This document shows positions 35,025 to 44,507 of a stretch of DNA of 64,000 nt, one piece after another. The position numbers and the translations under genes are program-made. The notes below the pieces were generated by a model. The model saw nothing but the letters and a program-made list of their open reading frames with translations. It was not told the DNA's origin and made no database searches. The stretch's first letter is position 1. Each line of letters opens with the position of its first letter. The stretch is from Moraxella macacae 0408225 (GTDB taxonomy: Bacteria > Pseudomonadota > Gammaproteobacteria > Pseudomonadales > Moraxellaceae), in the NCBI RefSeq assembly GCF_000320365.1, contig NZ_ANIN01000002.1, positions 62,001-126,000 of the forward strand, written 5' to 3'.

Positions 35025-36758
35025 GTGAATAAACTTAGCCCAATGATGCAACCGCGCCTATTTTTGCCAATTTTATTCACATTTTTTTTGCCAATATTGG
35101 TTCTTTTGCCAGTGTTAAGTGCTTGTCAGCCCTTGCCAAAACAGCCGCATTTAAGCGTTTCAACGGCACTGACTTTAACGCCAACCAAGAATAAACAGCC
35201 AAACAATCAACACTTGTTAACTAAAATTAGCAATACCAAACCCAATCATTCAGAGCTTTCAGGTTATTATCCGATCATCACCAGTCGCGATGCGCTGGCC
35301 TCGCGCAGTTTGCTTACAAACTATGCCAAGCACAGCATTGACATTCAATACTATATTTGGAATAACGATGAAGCAGGGCAGTTGATGTTAAAACAACTGT
35401 ACGATGTGGCAAATCGTGGGGTAAAGGTGCGTTTGTTGCTCGATGATTTAAATACCGATGGCAAACTTGACCAACTGTTGTTGGCTTTTTCTGGGCATCC
35501 GAATATTGCAGTGCGTCTGATTAATCCAAAAATTATCCGTGCTGTACGTCCGATTAATTTTGTGCTTGGTATGCCACGTTATCACCGACGCATGCACAAT
35601 AAAAGCATGACTTTTGACAAACAATTGTCTATTATTGGTGGGCGAAATATTGGCAATGAATATTTACGCAGTGATACGAACAATGAATTTTCTGACCTTG
35701 ATGTGTTGTTGGCAGGCAAAGTGGTTGACAGTATTAGCGAAAGTTTTGAGCGTTATTGGCAATCGGAGATGGCGTATGACATTGAAACTTTGGTTTATCC
35801 GTATAAGATGATGAATACAACCAATCCAAATGCCAAAAATCCAAGCCCTAAGCAACGGTTTTTGGCAAGTTTGGATAAAATTTACCAACCAAAACTTGCC
35901 AACCCATGGCTTACTTCTGCCAAATTTTACCAATTGCCTAATTGTCAACAAAATTGTAGTCCTAACAATGAATTAACCAAACATACGGTAAAAACCGCGG
36001 TTAGTATTGATAAATTATTAATCACAGGCAAATTGCCACTGCGTTGGAAAAAGATTGATTTTTTTGCCGATAACGTTACAAAATTAACCAAAAAAGATGA
36101 CGAGTCGAGCCGTTTGGTTACTCAATTACGCAACACAATTGGCACACCGAAAAAAAAGTTTACCGTCATTTCGTCATATTTTGTGCCGACCAATCAAGGG
36201 GTTGCTGAGCTTAATCAGCTTGTCAATGATGGGGTGAAAGTTACGGTTTTAACCAATTCTTTTGACTCAACCGATGTACCAATTGTGCATACAGGCTATA
36301 GCAAAGCACGTTTGCTTATGCTGCGTGCAGGCGTGCGATTGTATGAACTAAAATCCAGCGCTGATGCTGATTTGCGTATAAAAAAACCAAGTTTGCGCCG
36401 TAACGAAATTAGCACAAGCCTACATACCAAAGCGTTTGCAGTAGATGATCGTTTGGCATTTATTGGTTCTTATAATGTTGATCCGCGATCGGCTCATATT
36501 AACACGGAGCTTGGCGTGGTGATTTATGACAGTGCATTGGCAAAAGCCCTTCATGCAATTTTTGATGATGAACTGCTAAATGTGGCGTATCGTTTGGGTT
36601 TTGGGGCAGATGATCAACTGGTTTGGCAAACTTTAGACGAAGATACGTTGGCGTTGCAAAAAGTTGTTATCACCAAAAATAACGAGCCGCGTTTATCCTT
36701 GGCAAATAACTTATGGATAAGTGTGTTTTCGCTGTTGCCCATTCAGTGGTTGCTGTGA
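35025..36758 (+). CDS. Phospholipase D family lipoprotein (cardiolipin synthase ClsC-like)
   Basis: 577 residues. A lipoprotein-type signal (FLPILVLLPVLSAC) gives a Cys near residue 34. Two HKD motifs are present: MHNKSMTFDKQLSIIGGRN and SLHTKAFAVDDRLAFIGSYN, each with the Gly-Ser/Gly-Arg follow-up of PLD enzymes. The layout fits ClsC-like phospholipid transferases. The start is unclear: TTG at 35019, GTG at 35025 (8 bp after GAGAT, chosen) and ATG at 35043 are all in frame. Its last codons and stop are duplicated downstream. Confidence 0.85.
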   Translation: MNKLSPMMQPRLFLPILFTFFLPILVLLPVLSACQPLPKQPHLSVSTALTLTPTKNKQPNNQHLLTKISNTKPNHSELSGYYPIITSRDALASRSLLTNYAKHSIDIQYYIWNNDEAGQLMLKQLYDVANRGVKVRLLLDDLNTDGKLDQLLLAFSGHPNIAVRLINPKIIRAVRPINFVLGMPRYHRRMHNKSMTFDKQLSIIGGRNIGNEYLRSDTNNEFSDLDVLLAGKVVDSISESFERYWQSEMAYDIETLVYPYKMMNTTNPNAKNPSPKQRFLASLDKIYQPKLANPWLTSAKFYQLPNCQQNCSPNNELTKHTVKTAVSIDKLLITGKLPLRWKKIDFFADNVTKLTKKDDESSRLVTQLRNTIGTPKKKFTVISSYFVPTNQGVAELNQLVNDGVKVTVLTNSFDSTDVPIVHTGYSKARLLMLRAGVRLYELKSSADADLRIKKPSLRRNEISTSLHTKAFAVDDRLAFIGSYNVDPRSAHINTELGVVIYDSALAKALHAIFDDELLNVAYRLGFGADDQLVWQTLDEDTLALQKVVITKNNEPRLSLANNLWISVFSLLPIQWLL

Positions 36759-36775
36759 TTGTGGTTGCTGTGATT
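36746..36775. repeat. 15-bp direct tandem duplication spanning a stop codon
   Basis: GTGGTTGCTGTGATT twice, exact. The first copy contains the TGA of the PLD gene; the second repeats it in frame. Confidence 0.95.
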
Positions 36776-36897
36776 AATGAAAAATTAACGGTTTTAAAAG
36801 CTAAACTTACTAAATTTAATTTAGTAACCAATTAAATTTAACAAACAATACTTAACAAACAATTAAACTTAACAATAAGTTAAATTAAAACGCATCG

Positions 36898-38216
36898 GTG
36901 TCAACTATTATGCCATTTTTTTCAAATATCAATGAAGAATTGCGAGTGCTGCATGCTCGTGAACGCCAAATTATTGCATTGGTTGCTTGGGCGGGTTTTT
37001 TTACCTGTTTTAATTTTATTGTGTATTTTTTCTTTTATGATGCAATTGTGCATGCGTTTTTTCCAAAAGACTTAGACAATGACTTAAAAAGTTTTGGTTT
37101 TTTGGCATTGGTGATTGTAGGTTATACATCGCGGCCATTGGGTGGGTTGATATTGGCGGATATTGCTGATCGTTTGGGACGCAAAAAAGTCATGCTATAC
37201 AGTCTGTTTAGTATGACTTTTTCCACGCTTGTGATTGGGCTTATGCCAACTTATGATGTGATTGGGGTTTGGGCAATTGGGCTGTTTGTGTTAATGCGGT
37301 TATTGCAAGGTGTTGGTATTGGTTCGGAGTTGCCAATTTCGTGGGTGTATATGCTTGAGCAAGTACCGCGTTGGCAAACAGGTCTTGCAAGTGGGCTTAT
37401 GATTGCGGTATTGGTGGTGTCTGCATTGGTAGCAAGTATTAGTGCAACGAGCTTATCGGCGGTGCTGACTTTTGAGCAGATGTATCGTTTTGGTTGGCGA
37501 ATACCGTTTATTGTGGGAGCGTTAGGGTCGCTGATTACAGTTTTTTTGCGTTATCGTTTGACTGAAACACCGCTGTGGCTAAATGCCAAACAAAAAGGTG
37601 AGTTGTTGCCAAAACTGCCTGTGTTAAGCGTGTTAAAAAAATACCGTTATGGCTTAACTATGACTTTTGTGCTGTCATGGTTTAGTTCCAGTGTGTATTT
37701 GATTGGGTTTTTATTGTTGCCAAATTTAGCGATAAATTATTTTGATGTGTCAAACAGTGAAATTATGATAGCCAATGGACTGGCGATTTTATTTGCAAGT
37801 CTTGGTGCAGTCATGTTTGGTTATTTATCCGATCGATTAAATGCAGGCAAGGTGTTTGGTGTAGGGTGTTTGTTGCTTGCAATTACGAGCGTGCTGTTTT
37901 TTATCATTTGGCACATATGGGTGATTTTTTGTTGCTTTATTATGTGATATTTGGCTTTTTTATTGGTGTGATTGGGGTTGTACCAAGCATTTGTGTAGGT
38001 TTATTCCCTGCCAAAGTTCGATGTACAGGCATATCGATGGGTTATAATTTGGCCTATGCTGGGACGGGTGTGTTAACGCCGATTATGCTGGGCTTTATGA
38101 TAACCAAATTAACCTTAGCTCCTGCGTTGTATTTGGTATTTTTGTGCATTGGGGGCGTGATTGCATCTATTTTGTTGGCAAATTTGCATGGATTGTATCG
38201 TATGGAAAACAAGTAA
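36898..38216 (+). pseudogene. MFS transporter (MHS-like), broken by a frameshift
   Basis: Two ORFs in different frames make one major-facilitator transporter of about 440 residues. The first (36898-37947) has the loop DIADRLGRKKVMLYSLFSM and RLLQGVGIGSELPISWVYML of the metabolite:H+ symporter family; after VLFFIIWH it turns nonsense and stops. The second (track 37866-38216) continues with LLLYYVIFGFFIGVIGVVPS and FPAKVRCTGISMGYNLAYAG. The change is equivalent to a 1-bp loss between about 37895 and 37930, near a T6 run. No good slippery heptamer lies in frame, so decay or a sequencing error is likelier than programmed shifting. Substrate unknown; probably a carboxylate or betaine. Confidence 0.8.
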
Positions 38217-38246
38217 CTTATCAAACAACAAACTTATCAAACAACA
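38215..38246. repeat. 16-bp direct tandem duplication starting in a stop codon
   Basis: AACTTATCAAACAACA twice, exact. The first copy begins at the second base of the TAA that ends the broken transporter. Confidence 0.92.
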
Positions 38247-38342
38247 AACAAGGCAGCAATGATCAATGTAAAAATAAGTTAAAAAATTGTAATAATTATC
38301 CTTAAATTTTAGATAAAATTTTATTATTTATCAATTTGGTTG

Positions 38343-38371
38343 TTGATTTGTTAAAACACACTCGTTACAAT
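38343..38371 (+). promoter_or_regulatory. Probable sigma70 promoter of pbpG
   Basis: TTGATT (38343-38348), 17-bp spacer, TACAAT (38366-38371). Transcription would start near 38378. Confidence 0.55.
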
Positions 38372-38559
38372 ATAAAACAATCTAAATTGAACAAATTTGC
38401 GTTTTTTGATATAGACATGGATTAGGTCTTGATGGATACGCATCTACCCCAAATGATGGCTAAATTTGCTAGGAGCATTTAGTGTTGTTTGGTAAAAATC
38501 ATACAACAAAAACGGATTGCCCTAAAACGCGGTTTTGTTTTGTTAAAAATCTCACCATG

Positions 38560-38587
38560 ATTGGTATTAAAAGATTGGTATTAAAAT
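38560..38587. repeat. 14-bp direct tandem duplication before pbpG
   Basis: GATTGGTATTAAAA twice, adjacent, about 30 bp before the pbpG ATG. Confidence 0.85.
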
Positions 38588-38617
38588 TAATTCTTAGTTA
38601 TTACAAGCGAGTTCCTT

Positions 38618-39658
38618 ATGAAAACATTGCTAAAAAAAACGTTGGGCGTAGGTGCTTTGGTTGCAGGTTTGGTTGCTGCTGGTGCAAGTCATGCAGAATT
38701 GTCGCTACAATCAGGACAAGCAAAAATCAGTTGGGGCGGTCAAGACAGCTTGGATCAAGCCAAAGCAGTCATGTATCACAATAGCAGCTTGGCAACCACC
38801 ACCCGCACTGTTCAAACCATCACCACACAGCCTTCCTCTAACAATCAATACAATTCTACCAACTTAGACAACGCCAATTGGAACAATCCAAGCAACTACT
38901 ACTATGCCAATTCAGCAGGAGCATTGGTATTGGACGCATTGACAGGGCAGGTTATTTATGAAAAAAATGCCGATATTGCACGCCCAATTGCATCTATCAC
39001 CAAGGTAATGACCGCACTTGTGGTATCAGAATCCAGAGCGGGCATGGACGATATTTTAACCATTGATTGGCTAGATTTTAAAACCCCAAAAAAATCAAAC
39101 AGCGATCGCTTAAAAGTTGGCGATCAATTAAACCGTGCTGAAATGCTGCTGATGATGTTGATGAAGTCAGAAAACCCTGCGGCTAAAGCTTTGGCACGTA
39201 CCGATCCTTTTGGTTATGATGGTTTTATGAATAAAATGAACCAAAAAGCCCGTGAGCTTGGTATGACTCAAACCGTATTTTATGATCCATCAGGGCTTGA
39301 TGCTCGTAACGTAGCATCACCACGCGATTTGGCAATTTTGGCACGTCATGCATACAAACATAATTTGATTAGCCAGTTTAGCACCACGCCAAACCGTGAA
39401 TTTTATGTAAACAATACCGCATCGGGTTTTCGCAGCATTGCAGCACGCAGTACCAATTATATGGTGCGTGATGGCTTGTATAATATTGGTTTTTCTAAAA
39501 CGGGTTTTATTCGCGAAGCGGGCAACTGTGTGATGTTTGAAACAACGGTAAATGGACGTCCATCAATTGTGGTATTGCTTGGTGCACCGGATTCAAAAAC
39601 CCGTTGGCAAGATGCAGAAAACATCATAGCAAACTTAAGCATGCGTCGTTTTACTTAA
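38618..39658 (+). CDS. pbpG: D-alanyl-D-alanine endopeptidase (PBP7-like)
   Basis: 346 residues: a signal peptide (GVGALVAGLVAAGASHAE), an Asn/Thr/Ser-rich linker to about residue 95, then an S11 serine peptidase domain. SxxK is ASITKV, the second motif is KSENPAAKAL and the third KTG lies in FSKTGFIREAGNC. It has no C-terminal membrane anchor, so it is a soluble periplasmic peptidoglycan DD-endopeptidase or carboxypeptidase, closest to PbpG. Monocistronic, with a long leader and a strong terminator after it. Its stop codon lies inside a tandem duplication. Confidence 0.88.
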   Translation: MKTLLKKTLGVGALVAGLVAAGASHAELSLQSGQAKISWGGQDSLDQAKAVMYHNSSLATTTRTVQTITTQPSSNNQYNSTNLDNANWNNPSNYYYANSAGALVLDALTGQVIYEKNADIARPIASITKVMTALVVSESRAGMDDILTIDWLDFKTPKKSNSDRLKVGDQLNRAEMLLMMLMKSENPAAKALARTDPFGYDGFMNKMNQKARELGMTQTVFYDPSGLDARNVASPRDLAILARHAYKHNLISQFSTTPNREFYVNNTASGFRSIAARSTNYMVRDGLYNIGFSKTGFIREAGNCVMFETTVNGRPSIVVLLGAPDSKTRWQDAENIIANLSMRRFT

Positions 39659-39683
39659 ATTTTAATTGCTTAAATTTTAATTG
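39654..39683. repeat. 15-bp direct tandem duplication spanning the pbpG stop codon
   Basis: CTTAAATTTTAATTG twice, exact; the first copy contains the TAA of pbpG and the second repeats it in frame. Confidence 0.95.
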
Positions 39684-39736
39684 ATTGATCCAACAAGTCA
39701 AAAATAGCTTAACTGTAAATGTAAAACTATAAATGT

Positions 39737-39764
39737 AAAAACCCCTTAATTACAAGGGGTTTTT
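39737..39764. terminator. Bidirectional terminator between pbpG and gdhA
   Basis: AAAAACCCCTT-AATTAC-AAGGGGTTTTT, an 11-bp perfect stem with T-runs in both directions. Confidence 0.92.
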
Positions 39765-39786
39765 GTGCGATCATCTGATTGTTAAA

Positions 39787-41118
39787 TTACAATGTACCAT
39801 AATTTACCAAGGCATCGGCAACACGGCTAAAGCCTGCGATGTTTGCACCTTTTTTATAGTCAATTTGACCGTCATCAGTTTTGCCATACTGTACACAGGC
39901 TTCATGAATATTTTTCATGGTGTCTTGTAATTGGTGATCCAGTTGTGCAAATGTGCTGTACTGGCGCACTGAATTTTGCGACATTTCCAACCCAGAAACC
40001 GCCACGCCCCCTGCGTTTGATGCTTTACCAGGGGCGTATTTCACCCCATTTTTTTGGAAGATGCCAATTGCATCGGCATCGCTTGGCATGTTTGCTCCTT
40101 CAGCAACGTATTTCACCCCATTTTTTACCAAGTTTTTTGCATCATCGCCGTTAATTTCATTTTGAGTGGCACAAGGCAAAGCTATGTCTGCTTTGATATG
40201 CCAAGGACGAGAGCTTTCAATCCACTCACCACCAAAGGCTTTTACATAATCTTTTAGTGCTTTACGATTGGCTTTTTGTTCAATAACCCAGTCTATTTTT
40301 TCTTGAGTTAAGCCGTTTTTGTCATATAGCGTACCGGTTGAATCTGATAGGGTAACCACGATACCGCCCAGTTCGGTAACTTTTTTGGCTGCGTAGGTTG
40401 CCACATTGCCCGCCCCAGAGATAAGCACGGTTTTGCCTGTTAAGCAGTCATTGTCAGTTTTTAGCATGTTGTCTAGAAAATACACAAGGCCGTAACCGGT
40501 TGCTTCGGTGCGGATAAGACTACCACCATGACCTACACCTTTGCCTGTTAGCACGCCTGTCCATTCGCGAGTTAGGTTTTTGTACATAGCAAACATGTAG
40601 TTAATTTCACGTCCGCCCACACCGATATCACCTGCAGGAACATCTGTGTCCGATCCGATAAACGGAGCGAGTTCACGCATAAACGCATAGCAAAAGCGGC
40701 GAATTTCACTGTCGGATTTGCCTTTTGGATCAAAATCAGAACCGCCTTTTGCACCGCCCATTGGCAAACCTGTTAAGGCATTTTTAAAAATTTGCTCAAA
40801 TCCTAAAAATTTTAACACCGATGGATTAACGGTTGGGTGAAAACGCAAGCCACCTTTATAAGGCCCTAACGCATTGTTAAACTGCACGCGCCACCCACGG
40901 TTGACTTGTACATTGCCCTTGTCATCTTCCCAGTTTACCCGAAAACTAAACACGCGATCGGGTTCTGTGATACGGCTTAACACGTTAACGGCTTGGTATT
41001 TGTCATGATTGTCATACATAGCGGCGATGTCTTCTAATAATTCTTCTACCGCTTGGATAAATTCAGGTTCATGGGCGTATTTTTTTTTAAGATTTTCTAA
41101 TACTTGATTGCTTTTCAT
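39787..41118 (-). CDS. gdhA: Glutamate dehydrogenase (NADP-type)
   Basis: 443 residues; reductively aminates 2-oxoglutarate to glutamate. The substrate site is GPYKGGLRFHPTVN and LPMGGAKGGSDFDPKGKSD with the catalytic Lys; the nucleotide fold has ISGAGNVATYAA, where Ser/Asp-type residues favour NADPH. Length and N-terminus match the hexameric biosynthetic form (GdhA). AAGGATTACTT precedes the ATG. Single gene between two terminator-bounded regions. Confidence 0.95.
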   Translation of the reverse strand: MKSNQVLENLKKKYAHEPEFIQAVEELLEDIAAMYDNHDKYQAVNVLSRITEPDRVFSFRVNWEDDKGNVQVNRGWRVQFNNALGPYKGGLRFHPTVNPSVLKFLGFEQIFKNALTGLPMGGAKGGSDFDPKGKSDSEIRRFCYAFMRELAPFIGSDTDVPAGDIGVGGREINYMFAMYKNLTREWTGVLTGKGVGHGGSLIRTEATGYGLVYFLDNMLKTDNDCLTGKTVLISGAGNVATYAAKKVTELGGIVVTLSDSTGTLYDKNGLTQEKIDWVIEQKANRKALKDYVKAFGGEWIESSRPWHIKADIALPCATQNEINGDDAKNLVKNGVKYVAEGANMPSDADAIGIFQKNGVKYAPGKASNAGGVAVSGLEMSQNSVRQYSTFAQLDHQLQDTMKNIHEACVQYGKTDDGQIDYKKGANIAGFSRVADALVNYGTL

Positions 41119-41324
41119 AAGTAATCCTTAAAAATAATGGGTTTTTGTAACAACTTATTTTTGATAACTTGTTTTTGACAACTTGTTTTCAATGTTGATT
41201 AAGCTTTTGTGTGTTTTTGTGTAAGCCCAATACAATTTTAACAAGGGGAATTGACTATAGCAATTTTTTTTTCATATTACAAAATATTTATTGTTTGTTT
41301 TGTGTTATACAAACAAGCCTATCG

Positions 41325-42950
41325 TTATTTAAACACCGAACGGATAAATTTTTTGTTGCAAATAATACGAAAACAGGTGTGTTCATGTTCTATCACATAT
41401 TCCAAATCGGCATGATTGGCCTGGCAAAACGCTTGTGATAAATACAAGCCAAGCCCTGTGCCATCATTATCTGTGGTAAAAAATGGGTTAAACAAATCTT
41501 GAATATGATTTTCAGCCACGCCAGCTCCCAAATCAATCACATCAAGGTGAATAAATTTGCCTGCATCGTATACATCAAGATCAACAAAGGCGTGTGCGTG
41601 TAATTTTTTGCTAAAACGCAAACCGTTTTTAATCAGATTTACCAGTACTTGTTCCAGTTGATAATTGTCAAACAAAAAACCATTGTCGGTATGACAGTGT
41701 AATTCTATGTCTTGATCGATAAAATTTTCTTTTAAAAAAACAGGCAGCCAGGTTTTAGGTTCAATATAAATTTGGTTCGGTTTTTTTTGGCGTGAAAGTT
41801 TTAGCACATCTTCAATGATTTTGTTGACTCGAATTGTTTGTTGAAAAATGGTCTGATACAGTTCAAGATTATCATCTGATAAGGGGCTATTTGTGTCATG
41901 GGCGTCTTCTATGAGCATTTCACTGGCATAACTAATAGATGCCAGGGGGTTGCGAATTTCGTGGGCGATACTGGCAGTCAATTGTCCAAGCGATGCAAGT
42001 TTTAGCTGCTGGGCGTGGGCTTGTTCGCGGCGCAAATCTTCTACCAAAATCAAGGCCAAATTTTTTTCTAACTGGGTAATGCGTAAACGATAGTCGGTAA
42101 AAATTTGGATATTTTTGTTCGTTTCGTGCTTGTGTTGGCGAAAAATTAATGTTTCTTCGTGTTCTTTGATATAAGGTTTAATCAAATTGGCAAGTTCGGT
42201 TGAAATGTTGGTTAAAGAAAAGTTTTCAATATTGCTGGGCAATTGTAATTGTTTGATAAAGTTGTCATTGGCAATGAGCACTTCTAAATCATGCGAAACT
42301 ACCATAACGCCTTGTTCAATGATTTGTACGATTTTTTTGTTAATGCTGTTTACCACATTGACCTCGGTAATTTGGCGTTCGGATAAGGCCTCAATTTGTT
42401 TGACGCGTTTTGACAAACTATCACTTAGATAAGCCACAATGATAAAACTTGCCGTCATCAAGCCAATTTCATTAAGTAAACTGTAATTTAAATCACCTTT
42501 TAACGGTTGATAAAACTGTTGATACATCACAAGGCTAATGGCAAATAACGTTAACAAAGTTGCCTGATGACTGCTTACCAGCATAAACGACGAGGCGACT
42601 TGGACAAAAAACAACAAAATAATCTGTAAGTCAGAGCCACCGCTAAAATACAACATGATAGATAGGGCAATAAAATCTATCATCAAACCAAACATTAATA
42701 ATAAATTGCGTGGATAAAAATGATAAACAAGCACAATGCCAATTGCAAACAACAAATATCCAAAAGTTGGCAATAAATTCATGATAACCAACAGATCTTG
42801 GTTGCTTTTTTTGACTGCAATGATAAAATTTAGGCTAAAAAATAACGCGATAATCACCCGATAAAAGTTATAAATCATACCGAGGCGTTTGGTTTTATTC
42901 TTTTGTAATTCATTGTTAAAAATGGACAAAAAAATTGGGTTGGTAATCAT
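41325..42950 (-). CDS. pilS: PilS-like sensor histidine kinase
   Basis: 541 residues with six N-terminal transmembrane helices (about 25-185), a PAS-like linker (195-300) and a kinase core: H-box SIAHEIRNPLASISY, N-box VLVNLIKNGLRFS, G-boxes DLGAGV and GTGLGLYLS. The arrangement matches PilS, which controls pilin transcription with the sigma54 activator PilR. No pilR lies next to it here: gdhA is downstream and a LuxR-type regulator upstream. The symbol is therefore tentative. The upstream ribosome binding site is weak. Confidence 0.78.
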   Translation of the reverse strand: MITNPIFLSIFNNELQKNKTKRLGMIYNFYRVIIALFFSLNFIIAVKKSNQDLLVIMNLLPTFGYLLFAIGIVLVYHFYPRNLLLMFGLMIDFIALSIMLYFSGGSDLQIILLFFVQVASSFMLVSSHQATLLTLFAISLVMYQQFYQPLKGDLNYSLLNEIGLMTASFIIVAYLSDSLSKRVKQIEALSERQITEVNVVNSINKKIVQIIEQGVMVVSHDLEVLIANDNFIKQLQLPSNIENFSLTNISTELANLIKPYIKEHEETLIFRQHKHETNKNIQIFTDYRLRITQLEKNLALILVEDLRREQAHAQQLKLASLGQLTASIAHEIRNPLASISYASEMLIEDAHDTNSPLSDDNLELYQTIFQQTIRVNKIIEDVLKLSRQKKPNQIYIEPKTWLPVFLKENFIDQDIELHCHTDNGFLFDNYQLEQVLVNLIKNGLRFSKKLHAHAFVDLDVYDAGKFIHLDVIDLGAGVAENHIQDLFNPFFTTDNDGTGLGLYLSQAFCQANHADLEYVIEHEHTCFRIICNKKFIRSVFK

Positions 42951-43034
42951 AATGTATCACTTGAAGCGTGCTTGGTGAAATTGGGTGAGTTTTTTAAGTA
43001 TATTTTTTAGTAAGTTTTTAGGTTTTATTAACAA

Positions 43035-43673
43035 TCAATTGGCTTGAATTAAACCATGTCGCATTGCCAAATGAGTAAGTTTTACATCACTGTCAATGTT
43101 TAGCTTTTCAAAAATCCGATAGCGATAAGTGTTAATGGTTTTCACACTTACAAACAATTGATCGGCGATTTGTTGAGGGCTGTGGCAATTTACCACCATC
43201 ATAGCAACTTGCATTTCGCGTTCGCTTAATAAATCAAACGGTGATTGATTTTTGTTAGAAACCAACATATCTGCAAGCTGCTCTGCCACGTCAGCACTAA
43301 AATAACGGTTGCCTTGGGCTACTTTTTTTATGGCTTTTATCATTTCATCAAGTGGGGTGCCTTTGGTGATATAGCCACTCACTCCTGCTTTAATTAGTAG
43401 CGATGGATAGGGCTTATTGACAAGGCTGCTCACTGCCAAAATTTTATTGTTTTTGTCAATTTGCATAAGGCGCTTGGTAACTTCAAGACCGTCCATATTT
43501 GGCATATTGACATCTAGGAGTATGACATTTGGATTAAGTTTTCTGGCCAAACTAAGTCCTGTTTCGCCATTGTCTGCTTCACCCACCACGCGAATATCTA
43601 AGCTGTCTGCCAACATGCGACTAATACCCATACGCACCAAATCGTGATCATCAATCAGTAAAACCGTTATCAT
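43035..43673 (-). CDS. gacA: GacA/UvrY-like response regulator
   Basis: 212 residues: a receiver domain with LLIDDHDLVR, phospho-acceptor Asp in VILLDVNMPNMDG (about 54), and a conserved Lys in GYITKGTPLDEM; the C-terminal LuxR-type HTH reads LSEREMQVAMMVV then QIADQLFVSVKTINTYRYRI. It fits GacA, which drives small regulatory RNAs that titrate RsmA/CsrA. AAGGTATAATC precedes the ATG. It lies 84 bp upstream of pilS on the same strand, but its usual partner kinase would be a BarA/GacS hybrid elsewhere. Confidence 0.85.
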   Translation of the reverse strand: MITVLLIDDHDLVRMGISRMLADSLDIRVVGEADNGETGLSLARKLNPNVILLDVNMPNMDGLEVTKRLMQIDKNNKILAVSSLVNKPYPSLLIKAGVSGYITKGTPLDEMIKAIKKVAQGNRYFSADVAEQLADMLVSNKNQSPFDLLSEREMQVAMMVVNCHSPQQIADQLFVSVKTINTYRYRIFEKLNIDSDVKLTHLAMRHGLIQAN

Positions 43674-43861
43674 GATTATACCTTGTCAATATTTAAAATA
43701 AACCAATAAATAAGAGTATGGTAACATAAATTAACCAAACTTTGAAAAATCAATCACAAAATTGATAAAAAATTTTAAATTTAAAATAGCCGATTTTAAC
43801 AAAACACTTTATAATACGATGAAACCACCGTTAAACATTGTAACAAAAAGCAGAAAAAACC

Positions 43862-44467
43862 ATGCGTATCCGTAAACTTTTTAAATTTGAAAACGCCCAT
43901 ATCGTGCGTAATTGTAGTTCTGATCGCTGTAAGTTCTCCATTCACGGACACAGCTACCAAGTTGAGTTGATTTTGGAGGCTTACGCTCTTGACAATGGAC
44001 AGATGGTTTATGATTTTGGCTTGTTAAAATCGTCTATTAAGGATATGATTGACAGTTTTGATCATGCCATTACATTTTGGAATAAAGATGACAGTGAGTA
44101 TATCCGTGCGTGTAAAAATTTCTCCGCGCGCTGGGTAAGTTTGCCTGTATCACCATCTGCTGAACAGTTTAGTCGGGTGATTTTCTTTTGGGCGAGGCAT
44201 ATTTTAAAGCAAACTCAAATGCAAAACGGCGAAAGTTTGGTTAAGGTGTATTCGGTCATTGTGCACGAAACTGCCACAGGCTACGCCCAGTGTTTTGAGT
44301 ATGATGTGGATAATGAACAAATGGGTAAACTGCATTTGACAGAGTTTGCCTTTAGCGATCAGGTAAAAGCAGAATGGAGCGATCCGAAGATGTATGAAAA
44401 ATTGTTACAGGGTGAAAAATTTGTCAACCCTCTTGTCAAAGCTCAAGTTGTCAATGCCAAACTTTAA
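43862..44467 (+). CDS. 6-pyruvoyl-tetrahydropterin synthase / QueD-like protein
   Basis: 201 residues of the PTPS/QueD fold, longer than typical QueD (about 120). Zinc histidines lie in FENAHIV and IHGHSYQVEL, the catalytic Cys in SSDRCKFS, FDHAITFW holds the Asp-His pair and HETATGYA the Glu that anchors pterin. QueD makes carboxy-tetrahydropterin for queuosine; the extended family form may differ in substrate. The tsaE gene follows 40 bp on. The stop codon is within a 14-bp duplication. Confidence 0.8.
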   Translation: MRIRKLFKFENAHIVRNCSSDRCKFSIHGHSYQVELILEAYALDNGQMVYDFGLLKSSIKDMIDSFDHAITFWNKDDSEYIRACKNFSARWVSLPVSPSAEQFSRVIFFWARHILKQTQMQNGESLVKVYSVIVHETATGYAQCFEYDVDNEQMGKLHLTEFAFSDQVKAEWSDPKMYEKLLQGEKFVNPLVKAQVVNAKL

Positions 44468-44489
44468 CCAAAAACCTTTAACTAAAAAC
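44462..44489. repeat. 14-bp direct tandem duplication spanning a stop codon
   Basis: CTTTAACCAAAAAC then CTTTAACTAAAAAC (one mismatch). The first copy holds the TAA of the QueD-like gene. Confidence 0.9.
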
Positions 44490-44507
44490 AACCTAAAACG
44501 AATAATT

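Larger units (their letters stand above)
38217..38617 (+). other. Intergenic region and long leader of pbpG
   Basis: A 400-bp gap. It holds the tandem repeat after the transporter, a good promoter at 38343-38371, and about 240 bp of leader. The leader has possible hairpins (GATG-gatacg-CATC near 38430; CTAAAT-tt-GCT-AGG-AGC-ATTTAG at 38459-38481; an AAAAC/GTTTT arm near 38510-38540) and a duplicated GATTGGTATTAAAA just before pbpG. It could be a regulatory 5' UTR or a small RNA; no known RNA family was recognised. The only ORF in it on the track (38482, 100 aa) runs into pbpG out of frame and is a shadow. Confidence 0.5.

Noticed and set aside
37880-37947. Programmed -1 frameshift in the MFS gene
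   Set aside because: The T-runs are not in the right phase for an X XXY YYZ slippery heptamer, and transporters of this family do not use frameshifting.
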